This document shows positions 42,139 through 51,693 of a DNA stretch of 64,000 nucleotides, piece by piece (the stretch's first letter is position 1; every line of letters starts with the position of its first letter). The notes under the pieces were generated by a model. That model saw nothing but the letters and a program-made list of their open reading frames with translations. It did not search any database and was not told where the DNA came from. Origin of the DNA: JAQVEM01 sp964601205 (lineage in GTDB: Bacteria; Actinomycetota; Humimicrobiia; Humimicrobiales; Humimicrobiaceae). A program made the translations under genes and the position numbers. The stretch covers positions 1 to 64,000 of the forward strand of contig CAZRML010000035.1 of NCBI GenBank assembly GCA_964601205.1, written 5' to 3'.

Positions 42139-42366
42139 TGGTTATTTCCTGTTTTTATATAAAATTATTCTCTAAAATATATAAAATACTATCTTTTTGC
42201 AACAGGGTTAGTAAAATGGTACTTACCGGGCTGTATCGGCCTGATAATAAAAGGCGGACATGTGGCAAGCCAGGGCTTTATTTTTATATGGTCCACTTTT
42301 ATAGGGTGAAATTAAGCCCGGTTTTTATATCTTTAAATTTACACCGGAGAATTAGAGGAGTTTTAA

Positions 42367-43542
42367 ATGAAAGAAATTATTTACATTGATTGTTTTTCGG
42401 GGATAAGTGGCGACATGATGGTTGGTGCGTTACTTGACCTGGGAGTAGATATTGATTTTTTGAGAAATGAGTTAAGAAAACTTGATATTGGTGGATATAA
42501 TTTAACATTTAGTGAGGTAAAGAGGGGCTCATTCAGAGCAAAAAAATTTAATGTAGAGGTTACCGAGCTTCAGTCTGCGAGGAACTACAGGGATATCAAG
42601 AAAATGATTGATAAAAGCAGGCTGGATAAAGAAGTTAAAGAAATATCAGGGAATATTTTTCAGAAAGTGGCGGAAGCAGAAGCTCTGGTTCATGGTTATG
42701 AAGTAGATAAAGTGCATTTTCACGAAGTCGGGGCTGTGGATTCCATTGTTGACATCACCGGTACTGCAGTATGTTTGAATAAATTAAAAATTGATATCTT
42801 TTATAGTAACCGGGTCCCGACAGGAAAGGGTTTTGTAAATTGTGCCCACGGGAAGCTGCCGGTCCCGGCGCCTGCAACAATGGAGATATTAAAGGGGATA
42901 CCGGCTTATGGGGGAGATTTTGATTTTGAGGTTACTACTCCTACCGGTGCAGCGATAATAAAGGCTCTGGTGGCTGGATTTGGGGATATTCCATTTATGA
43001 AAATAAAGAAGATTGGATATGGTGCGGGAAGCAATGAAAATAAGAAAGTCCCGAATGTTTTAAGGCTCTTAAAGGGAACTATGGAAGAAGAACATTATTT
43101 AAACGAAGAGAGCCTGATTTTACTTTCATCAAATATTGACGACAGTTCTCCCGAAATTATGGGTTACCTGATGGAAAAGTTATTTGAGAATGAAGCGCTT
43201 GATGCATGGATAGAACCTATTTATATGAAAAAAACAAGGCCTGCATTTAAAATAAATGTACTCTGTGAACGAAAAAAAGAACAGGAAATGATTAAAATAA
43301 TATTGATGGAATCAACAACGCTCGGGGTAAGAAGCGAGCATGTAAAAAGATTCTCAATTATCAGAAAAGTAAAGACCGCACGGTTATCTTATGGTGAAGT
43401 TAAGGTAAAAGTGGGTATTTTGAAGGACAGAGAAATAAATATTTCACCTGAATTTGAGTCCTGTAAAAAATTAGCGCAAAAAACAGGCAAGCCCTTAAAA
43501 GAAATATATCATGACGCTGTTCTGTTCTTCTCCAGAAGATAA
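42367..43542 (+). CDS. larC: Nickel-pincer cofactor cyclometallase LarC
   Basis: A 391-residue protein starting EIIYIDCFSGISGDMMVGALLDLG, with the metal-binding-looking KVHFHEVGAVDSIVDITG and VTTPTGAAIIKAL. The C-terminal half (from about residue 255) corresponds to the LarC2 part, so the gene is full-length without the programmed frameshift seen in Lactobacillus. LarC inserts Ni into the pyridinium-dithiocarboxylate mononucleotide using CTP. AGAGGAG precedes the ATG. Its 3' end overlaps the convergent AI-2E gene by 34 bases. Confidence 0.92.
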   Translation: MKEIIYIDCFSGISGDMMVGALLDLGVDIDFLRNELRKLDIGGYNLTFSEVKRGSFRAKKFNVEVTELQSARNYRDIKKMIDKSRLDKEVKEISGNIFQKVAEAEALVHGYEVDKVHFHEVGAVDSIVDITGTAVCLNKLKIDIFYSNRVPTGKGFVNCAHGKLPVPAPATMEILKGIPAYGGDFDFEVTTPTGAAIIKALVAGFGDIPFMKIKKIGYGAGSNENKKVPNVLRLLKGTMEEEHYLNEESLILLSSNIDDSSPEIMGYLMEKLFENEALDAWIEPIYMKKTRPAFKINVLCERKKEQEMIKIILMESTTLGVRSEHVKRFSIIRKVKTARLSYGEVKVKVGILKDREINISPEFESCKKLAQKTGKPLKEIYHDAVLFFSRR

Positions 43543-44612
43543 TATCTTAATATTTCCTGCAGTACAGCAACAGTGGGAACGGCAATTATAAGACCCCATA
43601 TGCCAAACAGGCCGCCACCTACCATGAGGGATAGTATTATAATTCCGGGATGAACCCCAACCTGATATTTCATAACGTTTGGAGAAATAACATAATTATC
43701 TATCTGCTGTATGGCTATAAACAAAACTATTACAAGAAGGGCCTTTAGCGGAGAAATAAAAAGGGCTGCCAGAGCTGCCGGTATAGCACCAATAATCGGG
43801 CCCAGGAGAGGTATGATATTTAATATGCCTGCTATAAAACCAAGAAGAATTGCAAAATCTACTTTTAGAACAAGAAGCACTACGGTGCACAGAATGCCAA
43901 TAATAATAGATATAAATATCTGGCCTCTGACGTATTTTCCTGCAACTTTATTAATCCTATCAAGTACAACCGCGGTGTTATTTTTAAATTTTTTTGGAAT
44001 TATCCTCATAAAAGTAGTTTTTATTTTTTCTGCATGCATAAGTAAATATACTCCCAGAAGGGGTCCTACTATAAAATAAAGAACTATATTGAGCACAGAC
44101 TTTCCGAGCGTGGTGGCCCTCTGGAAAATATTAATTTCCTCTAAATTCATTCTGTTTATAAAATACTGGGTAACACTGCTGGCGTCTTTCGGTATTATTT
44201 CTTTACCTATAAGGTTTTCAACATTCTTGATTAGAATGTTATTTTCCAGGAAGTTATTAATAAAGTAGGTTAAGTTTTGTAAATATGAAGGGAATTTATT
44301 TATGAAAGTTTTAAACTGGCCAATTATTACCGGTATTATAAAGAAAAAGACAGTAAAAATGATTCCCAGAAAGACAATGTAGGTTATTGCCACTGCAAAG
44401 ATTTTCCTCATTTTTTTCTGGAGAAGTTCAACCATCGGTGTTAAAAGATAGGCAATAGCTATTGCTATAATTAATGGAATGATGGCGATTCTTATCTGGT
44501 AAATTATGTAAAAGAAAAGCGCGACAATTAAGAGAAAGCCAATTATTGACCAGGAAAAAATTCCGAGGTTCTTTAAATTTTTATTGTCGCCTGATAATTT
44601 TTTTAATCTCAT
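43509..44612 (-). CDS. AI-2E family transporter (PerM-like)
   Basis: A 367-residue membrane protein with about eight hydrophobic segments. It has the family pattern FFYIIYQIRIAIIPLIIAIAIAYLLTPMVELLQ at the N-terminus, and GFIAGILNIIPLLGPIIGAIPAALAAL, NYVISPNVMKYQVGVHPGIIILSLMVGGGLFGIWGLIIAVP later (each shown in parts). Relatives are named for autoinducer-2 export but many act as Na+/H+ antiporters or unknown exporters. The function here is unassigned. Confidence 0.9.
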   Translation of the reverse strand: MRLKKLSGDNKNLKNLGIFSWSIIGFLLIVALFFYIIYQIRIAIIPLIIAIAIAYLLTPMVELLQKKMRKIFAVAITYIVFLGIIFTVFFFIIPVIIGQFKTFINKFPSYLQNLTYFINNFLENNILIKNVENLIGKEIIPKDASSVTQYFINRMNLEEINIFQRATTLGKSVLNIVLYFIVGPLLGVYLLMHAEKIKTTFMRIIPKKFKNNTAVVLDRINKVAGKYVRGQIFISIIIGILCTVVLLVLKVDFAILLGFIAGILNIIPLLGPIIGAIPAALAALFISPLKALLVIVLFIAIQQIDNYVISPNVMKYQVGVHPGIIILSLMVGGGLFGIWGLIIAVPTVAVLQEILRYYLLEKNRTAS

Positions 44613-44785
44613 ATTACTTCATTATATTATATTTTCTAAAAAAAAATAAACTATTAAGATAGAACTGAATTTTTATTATGGAAAAATAAGTTAAATATAA
44701 TTTAAATTCAGCCTCACTCATGCTTTTAAGCAAATAAAGTTGAGGTTATCACAATGGCGATATCTTATGGATGAAACCTCTCGTT

Positions 44786-44814
44786 TTGACTTATTAATAT
44801 ATTTTAAATACAAT
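44786..44814 (+). promoter_or_regulatory. Promoter for the cellobiose phosphorylase gene
   Basis: TTGACT (44786-44791), a 17-base spacer and TACAAT (44809-44814). The predicted start near 44821 leaves a leader just long enough for the Shine-Dalgarno of the GTG at 44853 and argues against the ATG at 44832. Confidence 0.65.
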
Positions 44815-44852
44815 ATTTATTCTTTTAAAGAATGAATATCAGAGGAAAACAC

Positions 44853-47267
44853 GTGAAATACGGTTATTTTGATGATAAAAATAAAGAGTATGTAATTACC
44901 AATCCAGAAACGCCTGTTAAATGGATAAATTATATAGGGAGTTTAAAATTCGGCGGTTTTGTGGACCATACAGGAGGCGCGTTAATATGCAGGGGAGATC
45001 CAACTTTAAACCGTATCCTTAAATACATTCAGCAGCTGCCATCATCGGAGTTTAAGGGAGAGACTTTATATCTAAGATTCAAGCAGAATGGGGGGTATAA
45101 GGTGTTCTCGCCTTTTTATGTCCCTACTCTGGACCCATATGATATGTTTGAATGTCATGTTGGTCCGGGTTATTCCCGTATAATATCAGAATTTTATGGG
45201 ATACGGACTGATTGTACAATATTTGTCCCCATAGATGATGAGAGGGAAATCCGGGAAGTGAAAATAACCAATAAAACAGGGAGAAGACTGGAAATTGATG
45301 CCATAAGCGTGGTTGAGTATACCCACTTTGATGCGGTAAAACAGTTTAATAATGCTGATTGGGTGCCCCAGACAATGCAATCCCGGTGCGCAAGGGAAAA
45401 AGATGGTTTGCTGACGCTCACCCAGTATGCTTTTATGCACAGAGAAACCAGGGTTAATTTTTTGACATCAAACCACCCGGTTTCTTCTTTTGAATCAGAC
45501 AGAAAGAGATTTCTTGGAAATAATGAATATGGAACCTGGGCGAATCCACTTTCACTTCAAATGGATGAGCTTGGAAACTATGAAGCAAAAAGAGGCGATA
45601 ATATTGGTGCTATCATGCATCATCTCGGGAACTTTAAGATTGGCGAAGAAAAAAGTTTCATCACCCAGCTGGGTCAGGAAGAGAGTTTTGAAAAGGCCAG
45701 GCATGTAATTGAAAAGTACAGGGACCCTGAGAATGTAAGAGAGGCGTTCAACAGAGTCGGTAATTTCTGGGATAAGTTTTTGTCGAAAGTACAGGTTGAA
45801 ACGCCGGATAAGGATATTAAAAGGATGCTCAATATATACAATCCCCGACAGTGTCTTATTACCAAAAACTGGTCCCGTTATCTTTCATATTATCAGCCGG
45901 GGATGGGTACCCGGGGTATCGGTTTGCGCGATAGTCTGCAGGATATTATGGGAGTGGTTGACCGTGTGCCGGAAGAGTCTAAAGAATTTTTAAAATTAAT
46001 GATGATGGTCCAGAAAAAAAATGGCAGCGCAATGCATAGTTTTAACCCTTTAACCATGGAAGCATCAGGCGGAGAGGCAGATGAAATGCCCGACCGCCCG
46101 CAGTATTATGGTGATGACCACCTGTGGATTATTCTTGCAGTGGCCGAGTATTTAAAGGAAACAGGCGATACAGCATTTCTGGATGAGGTAATTCCTTATT
46201 ATGATGAACGCAGAAAGAAAGCAGGTTCCGGTGGAAAGGTAACGGTAATGGATCATCTGAAAAGAGCTCTTGATTTTACGATAAATGATAAGGGTATACA
46301 TGGGCTGCCCCATCTGGGTTTTGCTGACTGGAATGATACGGTTAATCTGAGAACGGGTGCGGAATCATTATTTAATGCACACCTTTACGGAAAAGGTCTT
46401 TTAGAAATGATCGAGCTCTGTAAATATCTGGGTAAGGCCGCTTTATTAAGGGCCTATAAGAAGGAATATAATAAAATAAGAAAAATATTTAATAGTATAT
46501 GCTGGGATGGCGGGTGGTATATTCGTTATTTTGATTCGGGTGGCAGGCCTCTTGGCTCGTGTAAAAACGAGCATGGGAAGATATATCTGAATGCCCAGTC
46601 ATGGGCTGTAATTTCTGAAATGGCGACTGCAGGGAGAGCAGAAAAAGCACTGGATTCTGTGAACAGGTTTCTTAATACCTCAAAGGGAATTAAGATAAGC
46701 TGGCCTGGTTTTAACGGGTATGACCCGGACAGAGGCGGTATTACGACTTATCCTCCGGGAACAAAGGAAAATGGAGGCATATTTCTACATACAAATCCCT
46801 GGGTAGTGATTGCCGAGGCTATAACGGGAAATGGCGACAGGGCTTATGAGTATTATAAGCAGATTAACCCGGCTGCAAAGAACGATATTATAGATGAGTA
46901 TGAATGCGAACCGTATGTTTATGCTCAGAATATATTAAGCGATGAACACCCGCAATTTGGACTCGCGCGGAACAGCTGGCTGACCGGGGCGGCTTCATGG
47001 ATGTATCAGGCCGGTATAAAGTTCATACTTGGAATAAGGCCGGTTTATACAGGGCTGAAGATAGACCCGTGCATTCCTGCGGGATGGAGCAGCTTTAAGG
47101 TCAGGCGCAAATACAGAGGTTCGGTCTACGATATAAAGGTTACGAATCCGGAACATATTAACCGCGGGGTATCCGGGTTAAGGGTAGATGGAAAAAAGAT
47201 AAAAGGCAATGTGGTTCCTGTCTTTGAGGATGGCGAAACCCATCTGGTAGAAGTGGTGCTGGGGTAA
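44853..47267 (+). CDS. Cellobiose phosphorylase (GH94)
   Basis: About 804 residues from GTG 44853. It begins VKYGYFDDKNKEYVITNPETP, the usual start of the family, and AGAGGA lies 7-8 bases upstream. The glycosyltransferase-36 N-terminal beta-sandwich (about 1-290) is followed by an alpha/alpha barrel with TRGIGLRDSLQDIMG, YGDDHLWI and GFADWNDTVNLR, the region expected to hold the catalytic Asp, and by AQSWAVISE. Length and sequence fit cellobiose phosphorylase better than cellodextrin or chitobiose phosphorylase, but specificity is inferred. It would release glucose-1-phosphate without ATP. Confidence 0.88.
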   Translation: MKYGYFDDKNKEYVITNPETPVKWINYIGSLKFGGFVDHTGGALICRGDPTLNRILKYIQQLPSSEFKGETLYLRFKQNGGYKVFSPFYVPTLDPYDMFECHVGPGYSRIISEFYGIRTDCTIFVPIDDEREIREVKITNKTGRRLEIDAISVVEYTHFDAVKQFNNADWVPQTMQSRCAREKDGLLTLTQYAFMHRETRVNFLTSNHPVSSFESDRKRFLGNNEYGTWANPLSLQMDELGNYEAKRGDNIGAIMHHLGNFKIGEEKSFITQLGQEESFEKARHVIEKYRDPENVREAFNRVGNFWDKFLSKVQVETPDKDIKRMLNIYNPRQCLITKNWSRYLSYYQPGMGTRGIGLRDSLQDIMGVVDRVPEESKEFLKLMMMVQKKNGSAMHSFNPLTMEASGGEADEMPDRPQYYGDDHLWIILAVAEYLKETGDTAFLDEVIPYYDERRKKAGSGGKVTVMDHLKRALDFTINDKGIHGLPHLGFADWNDTVNLRTGAESLFNAHLYGKGLLEMIELCKYLGKAALLRAYKKEYNKIRKIFNSICWDGGWYIRYFDSGGRPLGSCKNEHGKIYLNAQSWAVISEMATAGRAEKALDSVNRFLNTSKGIKISWPGFNGYDPDRGGITTYPPGTKENGGIFLHTNPWVVIAEAITGNGDRAYEYYKQINPAAKNDIIDEYECEPYVYAQNILSDEHPQFGLARNSWLTGAASWMYQAGIKFILGIRPVYTGLKIDPCIPAGWSSFKVRRKYRGSVYDIKVTNPEHINRGVSGLRVDGKKIKGNVVPVFEDGETHLVEVVLG

Positions 47268-47324
47268 ATTAGATTTTAAATTACTTTATAGTGAGAAATA
47301 AATTATTTAAGCCCGTCTTATTGA

Positions 47325-47353
47325 TTGAAGTAGCATTTCAATTGTGATAAAGT
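47325..47353 (+). promoter_or_regulatory. Possible promoter of the complex I-like cluster
   Basis: TTGAAG (47325-47330), a 17-base spacer and TAAAGT (47348-47353) lie 42 bases before the first gene. The -10 is weak. Confidence 0.35.
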
Positions 47354-47394
47354 TTAAGCTCAAAATATAAAAATTAATACAATAAGGAACCATA

Positions 47395-47799
47395 ATGCCA
47401 GGAGAGTCTATAGCCGTATATGTTAATAATATAATAACCTTTACAGTGTTTATTATTGTTTTAGCATTTATATTCACCCTTCTTATTTTATGGTCATATT
47501 TTTTAACAGGCAGAAATCTAAAAAAAGAGGATATAGAAGATAAAGAAGCAGGAAGTAAACCCGGGCCAGTTAGTTCTCCCATAATAAAAAACTATAGAAA
47601 AGACCCCTATCTCAGAAAGAATGCTTTTATACTTGTAACAGTATTTATAATTATAATCTCTTTTATATTTCTCATATTTGCTGTTTTTAATTACACTATG
47701 AACCCATCCATAAATTTAAACCTGTATTTGATTATAGGTGTGTTATTTTATCTTATATTAATGGTTATATACCTGATAAAATCAAAAATTATAAGTTAG
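47395..47799 (+). CDS. NuoA-like three-helix membrane subunit (divergent)
   Basis: A 134-residue protein with the NuoA topology: one helix (IITFTVFIIVLAFIFTLLILW), a polar loop with KDPYLRKNAF, then two helices. The loop lacks the family YECG motif. Helices 2 and 3 contain no Asp or Glu, whereas NuoA has a conserved Asp/Glu pair in helix 2 (D79/E81 in E. coli). The assignment rests mainly on topology and on being first in an A-B-CD-H-I-J-K order. AAGGA precedes the ATG. Confidence 0.55.
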   Translation: MPGESIAVYVNNIITFTVFIIVLAFIFTLLILWSYFLTGRNLKKEDIEDKEAGSKPGPVSSPIIKNYRKDPYLRKNAFILVTVFIIIISFIFLIFAVFNYTMNPSINLNLYLIIGVLFYLILMVIYLIKSKIIS

Positions 47800-47811
47800 G
47801 AGATTGTGTGA

Positions 47812-48207
47812 ATGCCTTCAGTTGTTAAGAGCAATTTCAATATACTGGTTACCGGTTTTGGCTGCTGCAAGCAGGAAATATTTGCTACCCAGGGAGCTTT
47901 ATATGATATCCAGAGATTCGGGGTCAATTTTGTAAGTACTGCAGAGGACGCAAATTTACTTGTTGTTCAGGGTTTTTATAATAAAAAAGGGTTAATAAGA
48001 GTTTTAGATATTTATGAAAGAATGGGCAGGCCCAGAGGAGTAATCGCTGTTGGAAGCTGTGTGCTGGATGAAAATATATTTAATAAGGAAAGTGAATTAT
48101 TAAAACTATTCAGGAGCAAAGTTAAAATAGATATGTATGTACCTGGATGTCCCCCCAGGCCGGAGGCGATCATGTATGCGGTCTTAAAGTTGTTAGATAA
48201 AGTTTGA
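47812..48207 (+). CDS. NuoB-like [4Fe-4S] (N2-type) subunit
   Basis: A 131-residue protein with all four cluster ligands of NuoB and hydrogenase small-subunit relatives: the adjacent pair in GFGCCKQE, GSC in VIAVGSCVLD, and GC in YVPGCPPRPEAIM. It is shorter than most NuoB. The terminal N2-type cluster should therefore be assembled, so electron transfer to this subunit remains possible. GGAG precedes the ATG by 9 bases. Confidence 0.9.
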   Translation: MPSVVKSNFNILVTGFGCCKQEIFATQGALYDIQRFGVNFVSTAEDANLLVVQGFYNKKGLIRVLDIYERMGRPRGVIAVGSCVLDENIFNKESELLKLFRSKVKIDMYVPGCPPRPEAIMYAVLKLLDKV

Positions 48208-48254
48208 ATAAGTGGTTATGGCAATAAATAAAAAACTATAATAAGTCTGAATAA

Positions 48255-49748
48255 ATGTTTGATGATATATACAATAAAATCTATCCTTCCACAAAATCTG
48301 TATTTATAGAAGAGGCGGGCAGGAATATAGAATTTATCCTGAAGGGCAGGATAAATAGTATTTATAAATCAGGATTAGACCTGTTGATTGAAGTCCCGCA
48401 GGAAAATATTTATGGAGTGCTAAAGGAATTAAAAGAAAATACCCAGTTAAATATAAATAGTTTTCAGAATATAAATACCTATAAGATAAACGGTAAAAAT
48501 TTTCTATTTATAAATTTAAAATCAACGGGCGGGGGTTTTTCTGTATTGCTGAAAATAGAAATACCGCATGAAGAGCCGGAAAAAAATTATTACCGGATAA
48601 TAGATATTTTGAAGGGGTTTTATAGAGCAGCCGGTTTTTATCAGCATAGAGACAGGTCAGTTCCTGTTGATATTAAAATTCCTCCGGGGATACTGGATGG
48701 ACTGGATTGCTTTGATGTGGATATTTATGCCGAAGACGATGTAGTAAGAGAAGCTTATATAAATATAGATATAAGCAGGGTTCTGGGCAGCCAGTATTAT
48801 AAAAATATGGAAATTTTTAATCTTATAGCATATATAAGTAGATTTGACTGGAAGGCAGGAATATTCCCCGAAATATGCCTTTGCAGTGCTTTTGAAGAAC
48901 TATTACAGTTGAAAGTGACGGAAAGAGCCCAGTATATCAGGATACTAATCGGCGAGCTATACAGGATATCCAATCATATTTATTTTGTCTCAAACATCTG
49001 CAATATTTTACAGTACGATATTGCCTATAATCTATCTCTTCTGGAAAGAGAAAGGGTTTTAAGGCTTATTGAAACAGTTACCGGCTCGAGGGTCGCACCA
49101 AATTTTATAAGGATAGGAGGGGTAAGGCAGGATATAAACGAGGAAGCTTTACTTGAGATAAAAAGGAGCCTCCCGGTTTTTTATGAAAATATAAAAAAAA
49201 TTGAAAAAATGATGGTCAATGATTTAATGATAATTGAAAGGTTGAAGGACGTTGGTGTTATTTCTAAAGAAGATGCTCTGGGGTACGGGTTAACCGGGCC
49301 AAATTTAAGAGCCTCGGGTATCAGGTTTGATTCACGGAAGGATGATAACTATGTCTCTTATAAAGATTTATCATTCACCATACCTGCAGGAAGAACGGGT
49401 GATTGCCTTGACAGAGTTTTAGTAAGATTTGCTGAAACGTATCAATCATTAAGGCTGGTAAATCAGATAATAAAAAAAATTCCCCGTGGGGATTATATAA
49501 AGAAAATAAATCTCTCAAATCTGGAGTTTCAGCCAGGTAGTATTTCGCATGGTGTTGAGTGCCCGCATGGCCTGTTCAAAATTTATATGGAGGTTGAGAA
49601 GAAGAACATAAAGTCTCTTATAATAATGGGGCCGTCGCTCAATAGCCTTATTCTGGGCGAGCAGGTACTCAGGGGCAGTAAAATAGAAGATATTGATTTG
49701 ATTTTGATGAGCATGGATATTAGCCCTGGGGAGATAATGGGCACATAA
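48255..49748 (+). CDS. NuoCD-like fused subunit, without quinone-site or NiFe-site residues
   Basis: A 497-residue fusion. A NuoC-like part (about 1-135) includes the degenerate RIIDILKGFYRAAGFY. A NuoD-like part follows with ERAQYIRILIGELYRISNH, EDALGYGLTGPNLRASGIRFD, GDCLDRVLVRFAETYQSLRLV and a C-terminus MSMDISPGEIMG like the SLDxVxGEVDR end of NuoD. The NuoD N-terminal HPSTHG and HRGxEK segments are replaced (IPPGILDGLD...), and RLDY, whose Tyr contacts quinone, is RFDW. The RxCxxC and DPCxxC motifs of [NiFe] hydrogenases are also absent. The electron acceptor is therefore unclear. Confidence 0.85.
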   Translation: MFDDIYNKIYPSTKSVFIEEAGRNIEFILKGRINSIYKSGLDLLIEVPQENIYGVLKELKENTQLNINSFQNINTYKINGKNFLFINLKSTGGGFSVLLKIEIPHEEPEKNYYRIIDILKGFYRAAGFYQHRDRSVPVDIKIPPGILDGLDCFDVDIYAEDDVVREAYINIDISRVLGSQYYKNMEIFNLIAYISRFDWKAGIFPEICLCSAFEELLQLKVTERAQYIRILIGELYRISNHIYFVSNICNILQYDIAYNLSLLERERVLRLIETVTGSRVAPNFIRIGGVRQDINEEALLEIKRSLPVFYENIKKIEKMMVNDLMIIERLKDVGVISKEDALGYGLTGPNLRASGIRFDSRKDDNYVSYKDLSFTIPAGRTGDCLDRVLVRFAETYQSLRLVNQIIKKIPRGDYIKKINLSNLEFQPGSISHGVECPHGLFKIYMEVEKKNIKSLIIMGPSLNSLILGEQVLRGSKIEDIDLILMSMDISPGEIMGT

Positions 49749-49761
49749 AAAGAGGAAGATA

Positions 49762-50703
49762 ATGCTACTTATATTTAAAAAAATATTCTACATACTCCTG
49801 CTGCTGGCGGTAAATTTGTATATATGTGATTATGCGGGCAATAAAATTACAGCCCGTATGGAATTGCGAAGGGGTTACAGGATAACCAGACTGGCAAGCA
49901 GCGGGTTCCCCGTGGTTAGATTCATAAAAGATTTATCCTCCGGAAATAAAATAAATATATGGACATTCTATATATTTATATTTTCTTTTTTAATGTGGAG
50001 CGTAGTTCCCATAACTGCCGGTTTAGTTTTAATTGACGAAGAATACAGCCTTTTTATCGCTGTGGTTTTTTATATTACTCTTCTAATAATGCTTATCCTT
50101 AATTCAAGCCGGTCTAATTATACCGGAGTGTTCAGTGAAAATTGCAAGAAGCTGTTAATGGTGCTTTCTTTTATTGCCCCTGTTTTATTGAGTATTCTGA
50201 GCATAATTTTGTTAAATAAAACATTAAGCCTGAAAGAGATAGTTAATTACCAGCATAAGTACTGGAATGTAGTGCTGCAGCCTCTGGGATTTATAATCTT
50301 TTTTATTTCAATGTTTTTCCAGTTAAAGATTCTGGGAATAATCAAAAAGAGTTATGTATCAACAGGAGTCTATGGTGGCAAAGAAGGGAAGGGGCTGGAG
50401 AAAATAATTGAGAGGCTTTCTATTTATATGATTATTTTTTTCTTAATTATAATTTTAAATGTGTTATATCTGGGCGGCTGGCAGAATTTCTATATTATAA
50501 GAGGGGAAATAATGGTTGCTTTTAAATTTTATTTAATTTTTGGTATTTTATTATTTATGGATAAGATGACCGGAAGAATAGATAATTATAAACTTATGGT
50601 AAGAATTAACTGGAAGTTTCTTATTCCGGCTTCTGTTGTTAATTTTTTAATTACTCTTGGATTTTTTGTAGCGAGGGATGTATATAATATAATATTATTC
50701 TAA
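49762..50703 (+). CDS. NuoH-like membrane subunit (divergent)
   Basis: A 313-residue protein with about eight hydrophobic segments. Resemblances to NuoH are ARMELRRGYRITRLASSGFPVVRFIKDL (compare GRMQLRxGPNRVGP...QPLADxIK), SNYTG, and LGGWQNF (compare FLGGW). The long cytoplasmic loop that lines the quinone cavity in NuoH is shortened and poorly conserved. It sits between the CD-like and I-like genes as in nuo operons. The identity rests on order plus these matches. Confidence 0.7.
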   Translation: MLLIFKKIFYILLLLAVNLYICDYAGNKITARMELRRGYRITRLASSGFPVVRFIKDLSSGNKINIWTFYIFIFSFLMWSVVPITAGLVLIDEEYSLFIAVVFYITLLIMLILNSSRSNYTGVFSENCKKLLMVLSFIAPVLLSILSIILLNKTLSLKEIVNYQHKYWNVVLQPLGFIIFFISMFFQLKILGIIKKSYVSTGVYGGKEGKGLEKIIERLSIYMIIFFLIIILNVLYLGGWQNFYIIRGEIMVAFKFYLIFGILLFMDKMTGRIDNYKLMVRINWKFLIPASVVNFLITLGFFVARDVYNIILF

Positions 50704-50713
50704 TTGTTTTAAA

Positions 50714-51136
50714 ATGCTTAGACTTATAAAAAACTTTTTTATTGTTTTAGGGAATTTGTTCAGGAAATCAAGAACAGTTGTTTACCCCAAGGAAAGAATA
50801 ATAATCCCTGAGAGTAGCAGAGGGGTGCTTCATCTGAAGCTGGATCCCGATACTATGGAGGTTATTTGTAGTGGGTGCGGATTGTGCAGTACAATCTGTC
50901 CACAGAACTGCATAGAAGTGAAAAAGAGAGTTGAAGAAAACGGTAAAGAAGTTCTTGATGATTTTTCCCTTGACTTAAGCAAATGTATTTTTTGTGGAAA
51001 TTGTGTTGAATTCTGTGAAATGAATGCTATTAATATGTCTTATCAATATCAGCTGGCAGGACCAAAAAAGGAAAACTTAATTTTAGGAAAGAGCGATTTA
51101 ATAAAACCATCGGGCAAGATAAGAGATTTCTGGTAA
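50714..51136 (+). CDS. NuoI-like ferredoxin subunit (two [4Fe-4S])
   Basis: A 140-residue protein with two complete ferredoxin motifs: CSGCGLCSTICPQNC and CIFCGNCVEFCEM. The N-terminus (FFIVLGNLFRKSRTVVYPKER) matches the membrane-apposed helix of NuoI. It should carry electrons to the NuoB-like cluster. No NADH-oxidising module (NuoE, F, G) is present, so ferredoxin or another soluble donor probably feeds it. Confidence 0.9.
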   Translation: MLRLIKNFFIVLGNLFRKSRTVVYPKERIIIPESSRGVLHLKLDPDTMEVICSGCGLCSTICPQNCIEVKKRVEENGKEVLDDFSLDLSKCIFCGNCVEFCEMNAINMSYQYQLAGPKKENLILGKSDLIKPSGKIRDFW

Positions 51137-51141
51137 TTAAA

Positions 51142-51693
51142 ATGTCATCCGTAAGCCAATTGACAATAGTAGTAATGAACTATATCAGTATCCTGGGATT
51201 ACTGATATCCGGTTTATGTTCAATTCTTGTAATTGATAAGAAAAGAAAGCTGTTATTTTTATTTTTGGTCCTTTTTTTTGCCGGGGTTTTAAGTTTTGTT
51301 TACTATTCCGGAGTTTTATTTTTTATAATTGGCATAATAGCTGTATTCTTTTTCCTGTTGTTGTATTTATTTGTTCTGCAGATAGAAGTTTTTGGGAGCC
51401 CGGGATATCCCGAAATAACGAATAGCCCGGGAGGTTTAATTAAAAATAAAATATTAATTATAATCGTATCAATTTTATTCTTCGCGGCTGCCGGGTACCC
51501 TGTATACAGGTACACAGATAGGTTTTTAAAAGGAGTTAAGATGGCAGAAGTAAGCGGCACCGCATCTATAGTTGGCTGGGTTGATATAAGCGGGCAGCTA
51601 TTTACGGAGTATAGTTTAATCTTAATAATTATAACCGCATCGTTGTTTCTGTCCTTTCTATGGGTTATGGCAATAGTGGTGAGGAAAAAATGA
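51142..51693 (+). CDS. NuoJ-like membrane subunit
   Basis: A 183-residue protein with five hydrophobic helices and a middle amphipathic loop, matching the NuoJ size and topology. Helix 3 (FIIGIIAVFFFLLLYLFVLQIEVFG) corresponds to the region of NuoJ that takes part in coupling. Its last 4 bases overlap the start of the NuoK-like gene, as in nuo operons. Position and topology carry the assignment. Confidence 0.65.
   Translation: MSSVSQLTIVVMNYISILGLLISGLCSILVIDKKRKLLFLFLVLFFAGVLSFVYYSGVLFFIIGIIAVFFFLLLYLFVLQIEVFGSPGYPEITNSPGGLIKNKILIIIVSILFFAAAGYPVYRYTDRFLKGVKMAEVSGTASIVGWVDISGQLFTEYSLILIIITASLFLSFLWVMAIVVRKK

Noticed and set aside
42139..42366. Possible nickel/cobalt riboswitch between larE and larC
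   Set aside because: The gap has small GC-rich inverted segments, but I could not match the conserved NiCo riboswitch blocks.
48780..48920. Cys residues in PEICLCSAFEE of the NuoD-like protein as a [NiFe] hydrogenase L1 motif
   Set aside because: A gapless alignment puts this stretch at the NuoD NNEQAYSLAVEKL segment. There is no RxCGxC spacing and no C-terminal DPCxxC, so it is not a hydrogenase large subunit.
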